A stretch of 64,000 nucleotides of DNA from Chromobotia macracanthus (lineage: Eukaryota; Chordata; Actinopteri; Cypriniformes; Botiidae): the NCBI GenBank assembly GCA_036877525.1, contig JAZGTH010000072.1:6685001-6749000 (forward strand). Direction: 5' to 3'. Positions within the stretch are counted from its first letter, which is position 1. Every line of letters starts with the position of its first letter. The position numbers and the translations under genes are program-made. The notes beneath the pieces were generated by a model, which was not told the origin of the DNA, ran no database searches, and saw nothing but the letters and a program-made list of their open reading frames with translations. Positions 1 to 12,853 of the stretch are shown one piece after another.

Positions 1-1208
1 TCCATCTAGTTTAGTCTTAATTTGGTGCTCAAAAGCTATTTACGCAAGAATACAATATATAGTAGATTGTGATGTTATTCACCTTATAGTTTTATATGCA
101 TCCAGACAAATGGTTGAAGCAAGCAAGCATATGTCCATTTTATACATGTCAGTTTATACTTGGATAAAACCTGTGTAATCTGTCAGGGGAACAGTTAATT
201 AAAACTGATGTGTCTTGTGTATTAACAGCAGCAACAGACGACACACAGTAACTGTGGTGCTTTAATTAAGTGTTTAAAAGCAGATGCAAATGTTTCACCG
301 CATATACTTACTCTGCACCAGCAAAACAAACTAAACTTTACATTTTAACATCAGATCAAATGGAATATCTAATAAACCTGCACTGGAAAGTGTTTCTTGA
401 CATTTCACACAGGAGGGCTTATGAGTTTCTCAACATGTTGAATGATGGGATACTCTTGGAGGTGGTGTGGATCTAGTGTGTTAAGTGCACTGATGTTAGT
501 GTGTTAGATGTTAGACCTGGGACATTCTTGCACACTTATTTTTTTGTTCCAATTGTTTGGGTGTTACGACAGACTTAATGTAGTGACCTCCAATCACACA
601 AAGTATTATATTGTTTCAGAAGTAAATTAAACAATGAACAGAAAAAATAATAACGTTTAATATTAACGCATAATATTTAACGCTTCAGAATTTTCCACTT
701 ACAAATACAACCTTTGTACTGTCTAAAACTGCTCACTCATTTACTAATTGCTATATAAAGTTTAATATACAGTTATATATAATATAGTGTTTAAATCCAC
801 TAAAGTGAACAAAAGTGAGGGAATTTGTATGCTGACATAAAATACTGTTAGACGTCATAAATATGATGGCCACCCATTTTAACACTGATGAGGCTTTGTG
901 AATTTTTGCCAACGCTAATACAGTAGCTTGTATCATTAAAATAGTTTAATTTTTTCACCATTCATTTGTCTCCTTTAGTTCATAATAAAGAGGATAAAAA
1001 CAACTGCTTGTCATGTTTATTTACTGTTTTATCTGTAATTTAATACATACAAACACACAATACAGAACAAACACAACCGTAAAAAAACAGATTAGATGTT
1101 TACACAGCATCAAATGAAGCTACACTTGAAAGCAAAGTGCGTTGTAATATGAATTTAATGAATTAACTTGTGCATTGCTATTTCCGATAAGATCACATAA
1201 GATAAGAT
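1..1208. other. upstream flank, no gene seen
   Basis: AT-rich single-copy-looking sequence. The open frames are short, begin at arbitrary places and resemble no protein family I know. No splice-bounded exon, RNA gene or intact mobile element is visible. Confidence 0.6.
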
Positions 1209-1850
1209 AACATCTCCAGAGGAACATCTCCGAGCAGGTGGATCGGCAGTTGGAACATCTCCAGAGGAACATCGTCAGGGAGAAACATAGCCGGCAGCTC
1301 TGATCTCCAGTGGAACAGCTCCAGTAGAACAGTCTCAGAGGAACATCTCCGGGGTGCATCTCCGGAGCTCTGTCATCTCCAGAGGAACATCTCCAGAGGA
1401 ACATCTCCGGCAGCTCTGATCTCCAGAGGAACATCTCCAGAGGAACATCTTCAGAGAAACATCTCCGGCAGCTCTGATCTCCAGAGGAACATCTCCAGTT
1501 GAACATCTCCAGTGGAACATCTCCAGAGGAACATCTCCGGCAGCTCTGATCTCCAGAGGAACATCTCCAGAGGAACATCTCCGGCAGCTCTGATCTCCAG
1601 AGGAACATCTCCGGTAGCTCTAATCTCCAGAGGAACATCTCTGGCAGCTCTGATCTCCAGAGGAACATCTCCAGAGGAACATCTCCAGAGAAACATCTCC
1701 AGCAGCTCTGATCTCCAGAGGAACATCTCCAGAGGAACATCTCCGGCAGTTCTGATCTCCAGAGGAACATCTCCAGTGGAACATCTCCAGAGGAACATCT
1801 CCGGCAGCTTTGATCCCCAGAGGAACATCTCCAGAGGAACATCTCCGGTG
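1209..1850. repeat. 14-bp minisatellite with a 30-bp variant unit
   Basis: About 640 bp built from the 14-mer ATCTCCAGAGGAAC, interrupted about ten times by a 16-bp segment carrying GGCAGCTCTGATCTCC or a close variant, which makes 30-bp units. Because 14 is not a multiple of 3 and the unit lacks stop codons on both strands, long repetitive open frames appear in several frames (for example EMFLWRCSSGDVPL on the minus strand). They are by-products of the repeat, not genes. Neighbouring units differ by one or two bases, as in an old variable-number tandem repeat. Confidence 0.93.
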
Positions 1851-1914
1851 ATTCGCTTTGCATTTCTACTCGCGTGTGCGGCAGCTGAAATGTTGTTGTT
1901 GTCATGACAACGTG

Positions 1915-1924
1915 CACGTGACGT
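1915..1924. promoter_or_regulatory. overlapping E-box and CRE core
   Basis: CACGTG (1915-1920) overlaps TGACGT (1919-1924) just after the minisatellite, in a short stretch with more CpG than its surroundings. USF/MITF-type bHLH factors bind CACGTGAC, and CREB/ATF factors bind TGACGT. No transcript is evident beside it, so a regulatory role is only a possibility. Confidence 0.25.
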
Positions 1925-2879
1925 ACACGAGAAACTGAGATTTCGATATGAAACACGTTTATGTGTGTGGCATTTAAAGCGCTGTGAGTGCACTTCTGCC
2001 ATGTGTGGTGTAATGTTGTAAGTGTGAAGGAAGCTTTTATCTGCTGTGTGCACGACAATGCATCTAAACTGCTTTGTCATGGTAAAGCTGCCTGTATTTG
2101 CTGCTCTGGGATCAGCTGCTCATACAGCTAAAGAGTGATATGAGACAACTTCACTGTACATCGCCTGATTTAAACATTTTATAATGAACAAAACTTGTGT
2201 AAATTGTGGAATGAGACATTGAGTTTATCCACCAAATGTAAAAGAATATACAACTAAAAACCTCAGAGGTACAGTATCTTACAGACACCGTTTACAGACA
2301 AACTGCACCCATGAAGAAGACATTTCCCAGTGGATTACAGCCCAGCGTCCAAAATCATTTCAGTCTGATACACAGCATAACAAGAAATGTGTTACTCCAG
2401 GTAAGACTGGATACTGTTTCATTTTGGCTGCCACGCCAAATCATATTTGCCTGTTGAATCAGCTCTTAAATAGAAATATTGTGTACATATTCTTCTGGAA
2501 TGTGACAGTGTGCTGTCAAACACTTAGTTTGGTTTGTTGTAGTTTTAAGACGGGGGAGTTGTACAGTTGGTAGCTGACCTGTATATGTTTAGTATGAAAT
2601 GCAGGAAGCGAGTGGTCAGAAAATGAATTGTAAATGTAAACGCACTGCATCTGTAGGAGTTCATCCTGCAGCGAGTTCACCCTCCTCCTATGGGGTCTTG
2701 TATAAGGTCATTCTGTTGGATGCATGCTGTGTCTGCAGAAAACCCCTGCAGGCCCAGCATAGCTCTGTTGCTCTCTGTTGGTGAGAAAATGCATAGGACT
2801 GGGGAACTGAACTTGTGTTTTGAGTAGGCCAAGGCAATACTGTAATGTATGGCATTGCCCAACAGTGAAATGGAATATA

Positions 2880-2945
2880 GCACAATTGTGCTAGCAACAG
2901 CAAAGTCATGGGTTTGAGCCACAGAGAAGGCATGTGCAGATAACA
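2880..2945 (+). repeat. possible tRNA-derived SINE fragment
   Basis: The string GTGCTAGCAACAGCAAAG followed by TCATGGGTTTGAGCC resembles the anticodon-arm to B-box part (GGTTCGAATCC-like) of tRNA-derived SINEs common in ostariophysan fish. The 5' A-box region and a tail are not clearly present, so this would be an old, truncated copy. The identification rests on pattern memory. Confidence 0.4.
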
Positions 2946-5606
2946 GAAAACTTTTTGTATTTTAAAGAACACACTATGCATTTAGTCTTTTTATGTATGT
3001 ATGCTTTTGTGTAGCAAGCATCCTTTATTTCGTATCAAAAACTGAATTATTTTATTAGAGTAAAAGTGTTTGTGAGAACCTGATGGCAACAAACCCTTGT
3101 AGAAGCTTGGGTGGGTATAGACACCATCTTTCTGAGCTCTCTGTCATCATTAAACATCCCCGTGTGAGAGTGTGAGGCTGATAACCTGGCACCTTGGACA
3201 GATTTCCCACTGTGGCCCATTGCTTACAGGCTCCACTATCAAAGAGAAAATTCTCTGCTGCTCATCAATGATAAGTGGTGAGTACCCAAGACTGAGACCC
3301 TCTGAAGGATCTACAGTATAATAATAAACCCAGTAACAATAATGAACAAAGTGCCCCTTTATGCAGCTGTTTCGGAAAACCCTATTAATATACAGTTTTT
3401 GTTGTTTTTTGTTAATAATTTTATTTGAATATAATGAATTAGGATAAGCAGCATGGGCTCTGTAAGGTTTTAGTGATTCAGTGTCAAGTGAAATTGAAGC
3501 TCCAGTTGTGTTTAATGGATTTGCCAGACTGACACAACAGTTCTTTGTAGGTTCTGGTTACACTGTATGAGTACTACATGCTTCTCAAAAGCTTTCAGCG
3601 AGTTTATAATACCACTTTAGACTGGAACACCTGCTAATGCCATTTCCAAAACTACATTTCAAAAAAGGAATCAAGAAATCAAGAAAAAGAAACAAGAACT
3701 CAAACATTCTCCCCAATGAGGACATTAGAAAAAAGTTTCTTAGGCTTCAGCAGTTTAAAACTGGCAAAAGTCTGATATTAAAACTGTGGAAAATAATTAC
3801 TTACTGCAGGTAAAACTCATTGCAGTATTCTCTCTTCCTGAACTTTCTGGTTCATGGTCAGAAATGTATTCAGTGTAAAAAGGTCATTTATCTGTAATTG
3901 AAGGTCTCGGGTTCTGAAACGTGTCCTGTAGCATTCTTAGATTGGCTAACATTTCAATTACAATAGTCTAATTGGTTCTCAGGAGTATCAAGGTTCTTGT
4001 TTTAGGCAAATGAGCCATTTCTGAGATTAATTATTGAAGAATTATGTTTTATTACTCTAAGATGTTTTCACAAACTACTGCTTTAAATAAATTCAAGAGA
4101 TTCTGTTTTTGGTGCATTATTACTGTCAGCAGTAAGCAGTTACCTGATGCTGGCTTTGATTTCCCGGCACTTTAAATATTCCGTCTAAACAACTTTCTTT
4201 GTAAATGTCGGAATGCTTCCATATTTGGTATTTGCAGCTCTGAGCTTCTCTTGACCCCCGCAACCCCTGCCAAGTCTTAATGGCTTTCTTTCCAACTGTA
4301 AACAGATGGAATATTTATATGTCCGCTTCCTTCACAAACAAGTGTCTCCAGAAGGGCATTTCCAGAGTTCACTGTAAGGTCCGTCTGTGAACACTCGCCC
4401 CACACCTCACAGCCTCAGGGTGGCCTTGGCTGAGAGGAGCTGGGGAAGGGGGGGGGTTGCAGTGCATCTGGTTGTGTTCTGCATGGCTTAAATCTGATGC
4501 AGGAAGGTGAGAATAAGGACGAGGGTGTTTGTGTCCCTCCTTTGAAAGTATACTGTGTAATAGTCTAATATTATTGTTGCACTTTGGAATATAAAGATAA
4601 GCAAAGAAGTCTGGAAAGGCTGCGAGCTAGATTAAAACCCTTGTCACCCACATAAGTACCAGAGCTCAGTGCGTTTAAGAATGTGCACTCACCCTAAGCC
4701 GCAGCTCAGGCTAGATTAGGCCACTTAAATCAATTTGAAGGTGTTTTAGAAGGTGAGGTTGAAATCGTGTCTCTGTCTTAAAAAGGATTCTCTTCCTGTG
4801 CTTGTGGTGAGGTGAAGGTAATGCAGATAATACCCTGACACTGCTGCGCTCCCGAAACTTTCTGACAGAACATCAAAGAGGAACAGATGATGTAAACAGA
4901 GAACATCATGTCAAAGCAGCAGACTTCATGTTTATGCTCTCGGTCTCTTTCTCAAACATGCTGGATTCCTGCATTTACTCTACAAACACGGCCCGTCTAT
5001 AGACCCTAGTCAGACAGACACAGTAGGTAATCAGTTTTTTAGAGGAAAAGGAGGCTGTGAAGAATAGACAATCTGTAACATCAGGGCATATGGGGTAGGG
5101 AAGACTTTAGGGGCCCTTTAGGGGCCTTTATGAGTACAGACTTACAGTGGACAACAGATTGCACAGTAGTTCTGTACAAACAGCTAGTTGTTTATGAATG
5201 ATTATAGACACTGAAGCATGATACAACCATCATTAATGAATGGGCTGAAATAATCCTAACTGAATAAAAGCAGCTAAATAGACTAATGATAGCAAACCTA
5301 CACTCTGTATCCACTAATATACTCAAATCTGTGATACAGACACGCTTCTGATTCAGAATTCAGCGGTTTTCTCTGTGTCTCTTTTGTATGACACACATTA
5401 GAACACTATATCATTAAGCAGATTAATATTTTGTTTGCTTGTTAGCTGTTTGCTTAGTGTTTGTTTTGTATTGTTAAATTTGTGGCAAAGAGCGACAGCT
5501 GTGGTTGCCAGGAAATCACAGTTGGACAGTGTTTTGGTATCTGTATATTTCAGTTTGTTTTTTAAAATTCCTAAAGACAACTTAATTTTGCAGTGGGTCA
5601 AAAAAA

Positions 5607-5653
5607 GTGTGTGTGTGTGTGTGTGCGTGTGTGTGTGCGTGTGTGTGTGTGTG
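5607..5653. repeat. (GT)n microsatellite
   Basis: GT dinucleotide run with two C substitutions. The cysteine/valine and histidine/threonine frames across it are artefacts of the repeat. Confidence 0.95.
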
Positions 5654-5805
5654 ATGGATATTAAAGCAGAGCTCAATCAGTGTGTGACGAGAGCAGCACA
5701 TCCACACAGATGTAATCCAACCAGATAGACTGCAGGTAGACAACAAGCATCTGCTGGAGGAGTAAACAGTGTGACAGGATAGAGGTGAAACGTGGTTTAG
5801 AGCCT

Positions 5806-5807
<2 letters not shown>

Positions 5808-5858
<51 letters not shown>
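5808..5858. repeat. (AC)n microsatellite
   Basis: Uninterrupted AC run of 51 bp, about 150 bp after the GT run, so the two complementary tracts could pair as an imperfect hairpin in single-stranded DNA. Confidence 0.95.
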
Positions 5859-5859
<1 letters not shown>

Positions 5860-8800
5860 TACACACGTCCCTGAGGCAGAGAGAGATTTTAAAACAAGTG
5901 AGCTGACTCTTTTAAACAGCAGCCTCTTTGATGCAGAGTTTGAGGTGGTATGACATGCTGTGTTTTTCCTGTTTACTTTGTGTTAATTGCTGTGATGTTG
6001 GATTGCAGTGTTGCAGGGCTCAGTTTGGTTAATGTACATTAAAAAACACTGACGCTTGAGGAAGAGTTAGAGCAGTAACTTGTTTTGTCTGGTATTTGCA
6101 TCAGTGGTGTCATTACACAGATAAAAGAGTACTGAACAAACACTAACAATGGTTTAGCTGTTGACGTTGTGTAATATAGATTTTGTATGTTGCTATGTTG
6201 TGGTTTTATTACTGTAATTAAAGTGTTTTGTTTCTCTGTCAGAAAATAGATTGCAGATGGAAACGTCAGCTGTAATGTTTATGCTGGACCTTTTCACTCT
6301 GGTGTTTGTCTACTAATCTAATGTGTTACATTACTTTGAAAAGTAACCTGTGGGACGCAGTGTCCTCTTGCTGAATCTGTGGATCAGTTCTTTCCACAGC
6401 TGCCATTGCCTAAAATACAAAAGCAGGACATACAGAATTCTTAAGTCTCCTCTTTCTAGTCTGTTACATACCTGCCTGTCCTACAACCTACAAACAGTTT
6501 ATGCTCTGTTAACCCCCCCACCCCCTTCCCCCCTGTTGGGGCTCTGGGGTGGGTCAAACACCCTGAACCTGGCCTGAGGAGGGTTAGATTTCTTTCTAAA
6601 CATCTAAAGCATCAAAGCTTTAGAGCCGAAATCATGACTTCCAGTGTTTTTTTTTTGCACAGTGAATTAGAAATAATCAAAGTGGATTGGAGTTTATATT
6701 GAATTCATGGAGCTTAAAGTTTAGGCTGACATGTAGGGTTGACAGAATGTTCTGTTTGACCTGCCCCACTCCAGAGGGTCCGACGGCTTCATATTGAACC
6801 AGAGCTGGTAATTGTCATCCCAAAAAAGACTTGTTCTTTGTTCTCTCTAAATTAATCATTTCTCTTTCTCTCAAATTAATTCACTCCTTTTAAAACCTGT
6901 TACCTGTGCCTCCCCCCCCGCCCACCACCCTTCAGATTTGCAACCCCTCCTTTTCTCCGCGACTTCTTGTGTTCAGTAAGCTATAATGCCGTTTTAATCA
7001 GCTCATAGCCTCTGTCTTTCCATGACTTTCAATCTCCTTCCAGAGAAAACCTGTATTTCCTAGCCAGGAGACCTAAACAAGTTCTCAGATGTGTTTTGTT
7101 CATGTTTCTCCTGCAGTTTCTTTGGAGAAAAAGATTCTGTCTCAAATGGCACACCTGATGTGTCTGTGAAGTCCACAGGTTTATTATACAAAAAACCTTA
7201 AAGCAAAGATATCAGCTTCCTGTCTGTCGCTGTGGGAAAACAACTCTTAACCATTGAGATTTAATCAGGATTTGTCTTTCCCACAGGCTGTATTCCTCAT
7301 CAGGAGTTAAACGACTCTTATACTCTGCCTGAGAAAACATGAGGCGAATCTTTGTGCTGTTTTTGACCAAACATGTATAAATGAAAGCAGCTGCAGACAG
7401 GGAGTGTAAATAAGGTAAATTGCTGTAGGATGCCATAACATGAGTCTGTTTGAAATAGAGGCTGGAGTGACAGTCATTTAAAAGCTCATCTGGCCGCACT
7501 GACATGACGTTACTCAACAAGACAAATGACTGGAGCAGCAGCTTGCTGTAGAGTCCAGGGAAAACCTGTTTAATAGATATTACAAAGCAGAAAGAGAAAG
7601 TTCTTCGCAGGTCTGCTCACACAAGCTGTTTCTTAAAGGGTGCCCATGTTTCTTTCTCTGCTGTATCTTTCCTCTTTTAGCCATCTTGACACATTGCATT
7701 TTCTCCAAACCCTTCATCACCTTTTCCTCCTTGGCTGGCTTCAGCATCGCCTACACGCACACACACATACACGCACACACACAGATGTCTTGAACAAGAC
7801 TACACAGGCAGAACATTCTCTGGACACAATAGAGACAATAGAGACAATAGAGAACCTACTTCTGGTAGTTTTTACATCTTTATGACTTGCCAGTTCACAT
7901 TTTTCTAGAAGAAACTATCTCACACCATTGAACTGTTTAGCTGTTTAAAATGTGGCAAAATGATTATACTGAAAACTGAGACTCAAAGCTCAGACAGCCA
8001 CAGACAGTATAAATGTTTCATTGGCATCATTGTCTGTCTAAAGTTATTTGGACATGGATGATCTTGTTATCAGCGTGTAGACAGGGTTTTATAAAGGGGC
8101 GTGATTTATTGTGACCAGCTGAAAGTGATCAATCAGACATCATTCACACGGATGGAGAAAAATGAATGGAGGCAGAGAGGAGGCGGAAAAGGAGGAGAGT
8201 GGGTGGGGCCAGGGAGAGTTCACCGAAGAGGCTGGTGTAGTCGTGCTTATTCTCTGCATGTAGGCTGGATGTTCCTCTTTCTTAACATGTCGTTCCACTT
8301 CAGTCCACAAGATCACATGACATCACCTTGAAAGACGGAGTCAGAGTCCAGCTTCAGCTTCAGGATGGAAGTTCGGTTTATTCTGGGCTTTATTCAGATT
8401 TGTTTCAGAGTAACGCTTATTTTTGCCTCTCTCTGGCACTATAAACCCAGAGGGATCAAATGTAACAGTATAAGACTATGTATAAAAATTCTCATATTGA
8501 TTGGCTGCTAATCTGAATATTTATACTTCTGTTGATTAAATCTGGCTGAATCCAGATGATTAGGCACTTTATACCAACACTTTTAGTGTGTGTAGATAAA
8601 TTACTATTTGGATGTAAAAGTGACAGGCCCCTTGGAAATTAGATTAGGTTTGTACAATAGAGAGAGCTGTGTGTGATGATGACAAGGACAGCATAGTAAA
8701 TGTAACTTTATGCTAGAAGCAGTAAAATATAGAGATTTCTGTATGTGGCCTGTTAGATTGTTTGTTTGACCTGTCATGTAACAGATTGTGTGTGTGGTGG

Positions 8801-11800
8801 GGGGGTATTTGTGAGGCTATTTGTGATAAGGGCTTTGACATCAGTTGATAACACTGTCTGAGCCAAAACACCAGAATCTTTGACAGTCATGTTTAGACAC
8901 ACACATTTCTCTTTCTCGAACCGCTCAGAGATGTCAGATTGGATAGCTAATGGCCCCATCGATGTGGAAATAGCATCTCAAAGCAAATAAGATGCTGATG
9001 TTTCTCAAACAGGAAAAAAATCAATTACCGCCTGTTTTTAGTTTTGCTGCTTTGAGATGTTAAGGCCAAACACAATTATCAACAACACAGAAACAAATAC
9101 AATAAGAACTGACAGAATCACACAAGCAACTATCTAATATATGTCAGCACAGACTGACCAAAAGAAATCAAAATGCCACAACAAAGTAACAGCAACTGAA
9201 TTGCGTTTTTCTTTGACTAGAAACACAAGTTATGCTTAGATAACTTGTTTACAATCTGAAGTTCATCATTTTACCATTTAAACAAAAGATAAGGTACAAA
9301 ACGGCAAACAAAGGAAAACAAAATTCAACTGTGTCTTTTGCAAATTGGAGTTAAAGAACCTGTGGTCGATCCTTTCATTTGAGTTTTTTTGTTTTGTGCA
9401 GGACAAATGTTTATGTACCCTTGTCTTTTATAAGTTTCGAGATTTGTGGCTTTAATTTCATTCTGTTGTGTTTCATTGCATTAAGCCTGGTTATATTACC
9501 CTTTGTGTCATACTCAAACCAGACCTGCAGCCAATGAGGTGACATCACGTTGCCCCTAATTGTCTTTTTCTTGTTAGAGCTTTTTGTGCTCTCACATTTT
9601 TTGGCCATGTATTTTGTTAAGTGTATTGAATGTCCTTTAGAGTGTTTATGAAGGTTTTTCCCTCCTTCCTGTTTCTGTCGTCTGACCAGTGCTCGTTTCT
9701 TCTCTTGTAGTTCGTTTTTGGCTACACTGTTTAATTATTCTTGTTGGTCTGCCTATATTTGAAGAATTCTTTGTGACTACAGTTGTTGATTTACTTGGAC
9801 TTAGTGTTTTGGATTATGCAGGAAACCCTTTACCATGTCACAATTACATTTGGCTAAGAATGTTTTATGTACATGAAAGACACTTTTACGTTTGTGTAGC
9901 TTTAAGCAAAACTAAAGCAGCACTCCAGAACACACTAGCAACTACAGTTCAATGCCCTCACATCCACTTAGAGGGTCTTGATAATCACATAGTAAGGCTC
10001 TGGTGACCACCCTGGCGATTTATCACCAATTCTTCTAAAAAATTTATAAATGTAGTTTTTTATAGTTTTATATGCATGTAGTTTATTATTATGCCATCAA
10101 GAATTTGTTTGCAGGAATGACAACACAATAAAAAGACACAATCTGATTTGGTCTAACATGTTTTCAGTATTCATCCAACATACAGTTCTCTTGTTGGGAT
10201 GTTTAAACAATAAGACACTTTATTTCCAATCAGTAGCACTTCCAATGCAAATGAGCTGTTCTGTTTCCAGGATCCCGTTGCGACTGAAACAACGGCAGTG
10301 ATGACAATAATGCATGTTTCAACAATTTCTCTTTTTATATTTTGCTACAAAAATAGACACAATCACTCATCTACAGTACTTTGTGAAATACTGTGAAATT
10401 TCTAATTTCTAACTGCTGTGTGACATATAAGACATATAATACGATTAAAGGTCTCCACACCATCCACCTCTGTAACAGTGTGTGGAGGCGTATCAGCTGT
10501 GACAGACTGTTAATGAAGGACTTCATTTGCAGCTGTTTGTGCAGAGGCTGGTCACTTTTGTGTTAAGACACTAGAGAGAGTGAGGCATCAGAGAGTCTTT
10601 AAGGCCGTTCCATGTACATGTATGATTTTAGTGTTTGCTTTTGGAATGTCTGTGTCTCACAGGTGTAGATCAGGGGAACTGTGGGTTATCCATTGATAGT
10701 ATAAAGTCAAGGGAATTATTTAACAGGATATTAGTTTTTGTAGGCATTCATATAAAGTCTGGCTTTAGCACAAACATTTTCATTGTCTATAACCCTTTTG
10801 CATCTATAACCCTTTTATGTATTTATATTTTTAGTGACAGAAAATGTTTGAGTACTTAGAGGTTCATGTGATATCGAATTCCTAGGCTTATTTTATTGTA
10901 TTTATAATTAGGATTAAATCTGTAATTTATAAACAGTTATAAACAGTCGTGCACTGTTACATTTACTTTACACTTAAAATTTTGGAGGATTTGTAAAGAT
11001 CTGTACATCTAAAGTTGAACAGACGTGCTCTGAGAAACAGCTGCTGTCAGTATATTTCAGTGTCTGCTGAAGCCAGTGCTGTCAGCCTCTTCTCTTGAAG
11101 ACTTCAGCTGCAACCCTCAAACACACCTGAAGCAGCTGATCAACATGAGCATTACCGGCCGGTGTGTTGAAGCTGAACACTGCAGAGCTGTGACCCCTCA
11201 AGAGCATCCCTGACCAAACACACAAATGCCCATGACCTTAGCCAGATTTCTGCCCTGTAAAGTTGAACAAATCTGGACAGGTTAAGCTTTTACATTGTCA
11301 GGTTTAAATGTCAGACATGCTATTGAAGAAAATGGAGAATTATAATGAAAACACCTACCTGTTACATAGGTCCAAAATTGGCAATACTTAAAGACGGGTC
11401 ATTCTTCAGAAAATGTATGTAATACAGAGTTAAGCTTTGAGATCTTTCAGATGTGCATGAATGAATGAATAGTGTGCTTTATAGTATTCAGCCAAACAGA
11501 TGAAGGACATCATCAGTCATCATGACATCCTTGTGTCTGTCATCAGCAGGGCCAGGAAATGCTGCTTACATGATCAGACACGTGCTGCTGTGAGGGGGAA
11601 AACAACGCTAATGTTTTCATGCTAGCTAGCCATTAAGCGTAACACCAGCAGCACAGTTTTGTTTTCAAGCATTGTCTGTGGCTCTCTAATGAAAAATCAT
11701 TCATTTGAGTTTATTTTCTATAGGCAGGGGACATTTTTCCATTTTGTTAGCTACTGTTGTTGTGGATCAGTGCCATTCACATTAATTTTTGTTTTAGCAT

Positions 11801-12839
11801 TTAATACAAAGACAAAGGTTTATAATGATCCTTATTATTTATCCATTTACAATTTACAAGCGTTTCTTTAGCACACTGAGCTGCTCTTAAAATTAGTCCT
11901 CCAGTGAGGTAGCAGAGACATAATTTTCCATTATTTGCTCATTTACCTTTTCCAGTTGTTCTGCATTTTCTTTGATATCTAGAGCTATCTACTGTATGTG
12001 CCATAAGCAGTACTTAGACCCAGCAAAAGCAGCCAGTCGCCCATACACACAGCCAGTGTGAAAGATCTTTCTAATATTATATGCTTTCTATATTTCCCAG
12101 ACTCTAGATGAAGGGCTGTTTGATGGTATTGTTGGAAATGGCAGCAAGCAAAGCTTCTGTACACAAAGTCAGCCATCTTGAAAAGCAAGCAGATGGTGTT
12201 CTGAGTGAATTTTTCAATCATCATGCTGGCTGTTTTATTCAAGGTTGCAGGTGAAGATCAGAGGTTTTGCCGTCATGACAACTCAGCCTGTGTTCTGTAG
12301 AAGTATTATAAAACATTACAGGATGTATTCTGCAATCTGTGTGCTTATTGTTTATTGTAGCACAGAGGTGTCATTTCAGCAGGTTCCTCAGGCAGGAATG
12401 TCTTGTTCTCTGTGCGGTGGATCTGTGCTGTCATAAAGCTGTTGACCCGGAAATGTGTAGAAAAGGTTCCTGTCTGGTTTTGTTCCTAAGGTGAGCTAAT
12501 TGTTCCCTGTGGTCTTGTCATGTAAATCAGCCTCAAGCCCAAAGCTTTAATTCAAATAAGTGTCTCTGAAACAGAGTTGTTCTCTTGTGTAAATGTAAGA
12601 CTATGAAATGCCCACACACATTTGCTTTTGCATTCACTGTGGAACTCATCAGTGTGAGAAGACAGTCGGAAATGGAATTTGAGGGTAAAAGTGAAAAACC
12701 GAGTGAATTTCTGCTGCTGTAGAACAATGGTTATGTCATCTGTGTGTGTGCACTGTGAAGCTGCTGTGAAGAAATGTCAAAACCATCTCACGCTCTGAAA
12801 AAGGGAATAATCAAACTGCTTTGCTTGTGGAATTGAGCA

Positions 12840-12853
12840 CCCCCCCCCCCCCC
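12840..12853. repeat. poly-C run
   Basis: Fourteen consecutive C residues. Homopolymer runs of this kind are prone to sequencing and assembly length error. Confidence 0.9.

Noticed and set aside
1209..1850. Possible CRISPR-like repeat-spacer array
   Set aside because: The intervals are repeats of the same unit, not unique spacers, and the genome is vertebrate.
9411..9608. Lysine-rich minus-strand frame resembling the start of a BED-type transposase
   Set aside because: The expected zinc-binding cysteines and histidines are not in place and nothing transposase-like continues from it.
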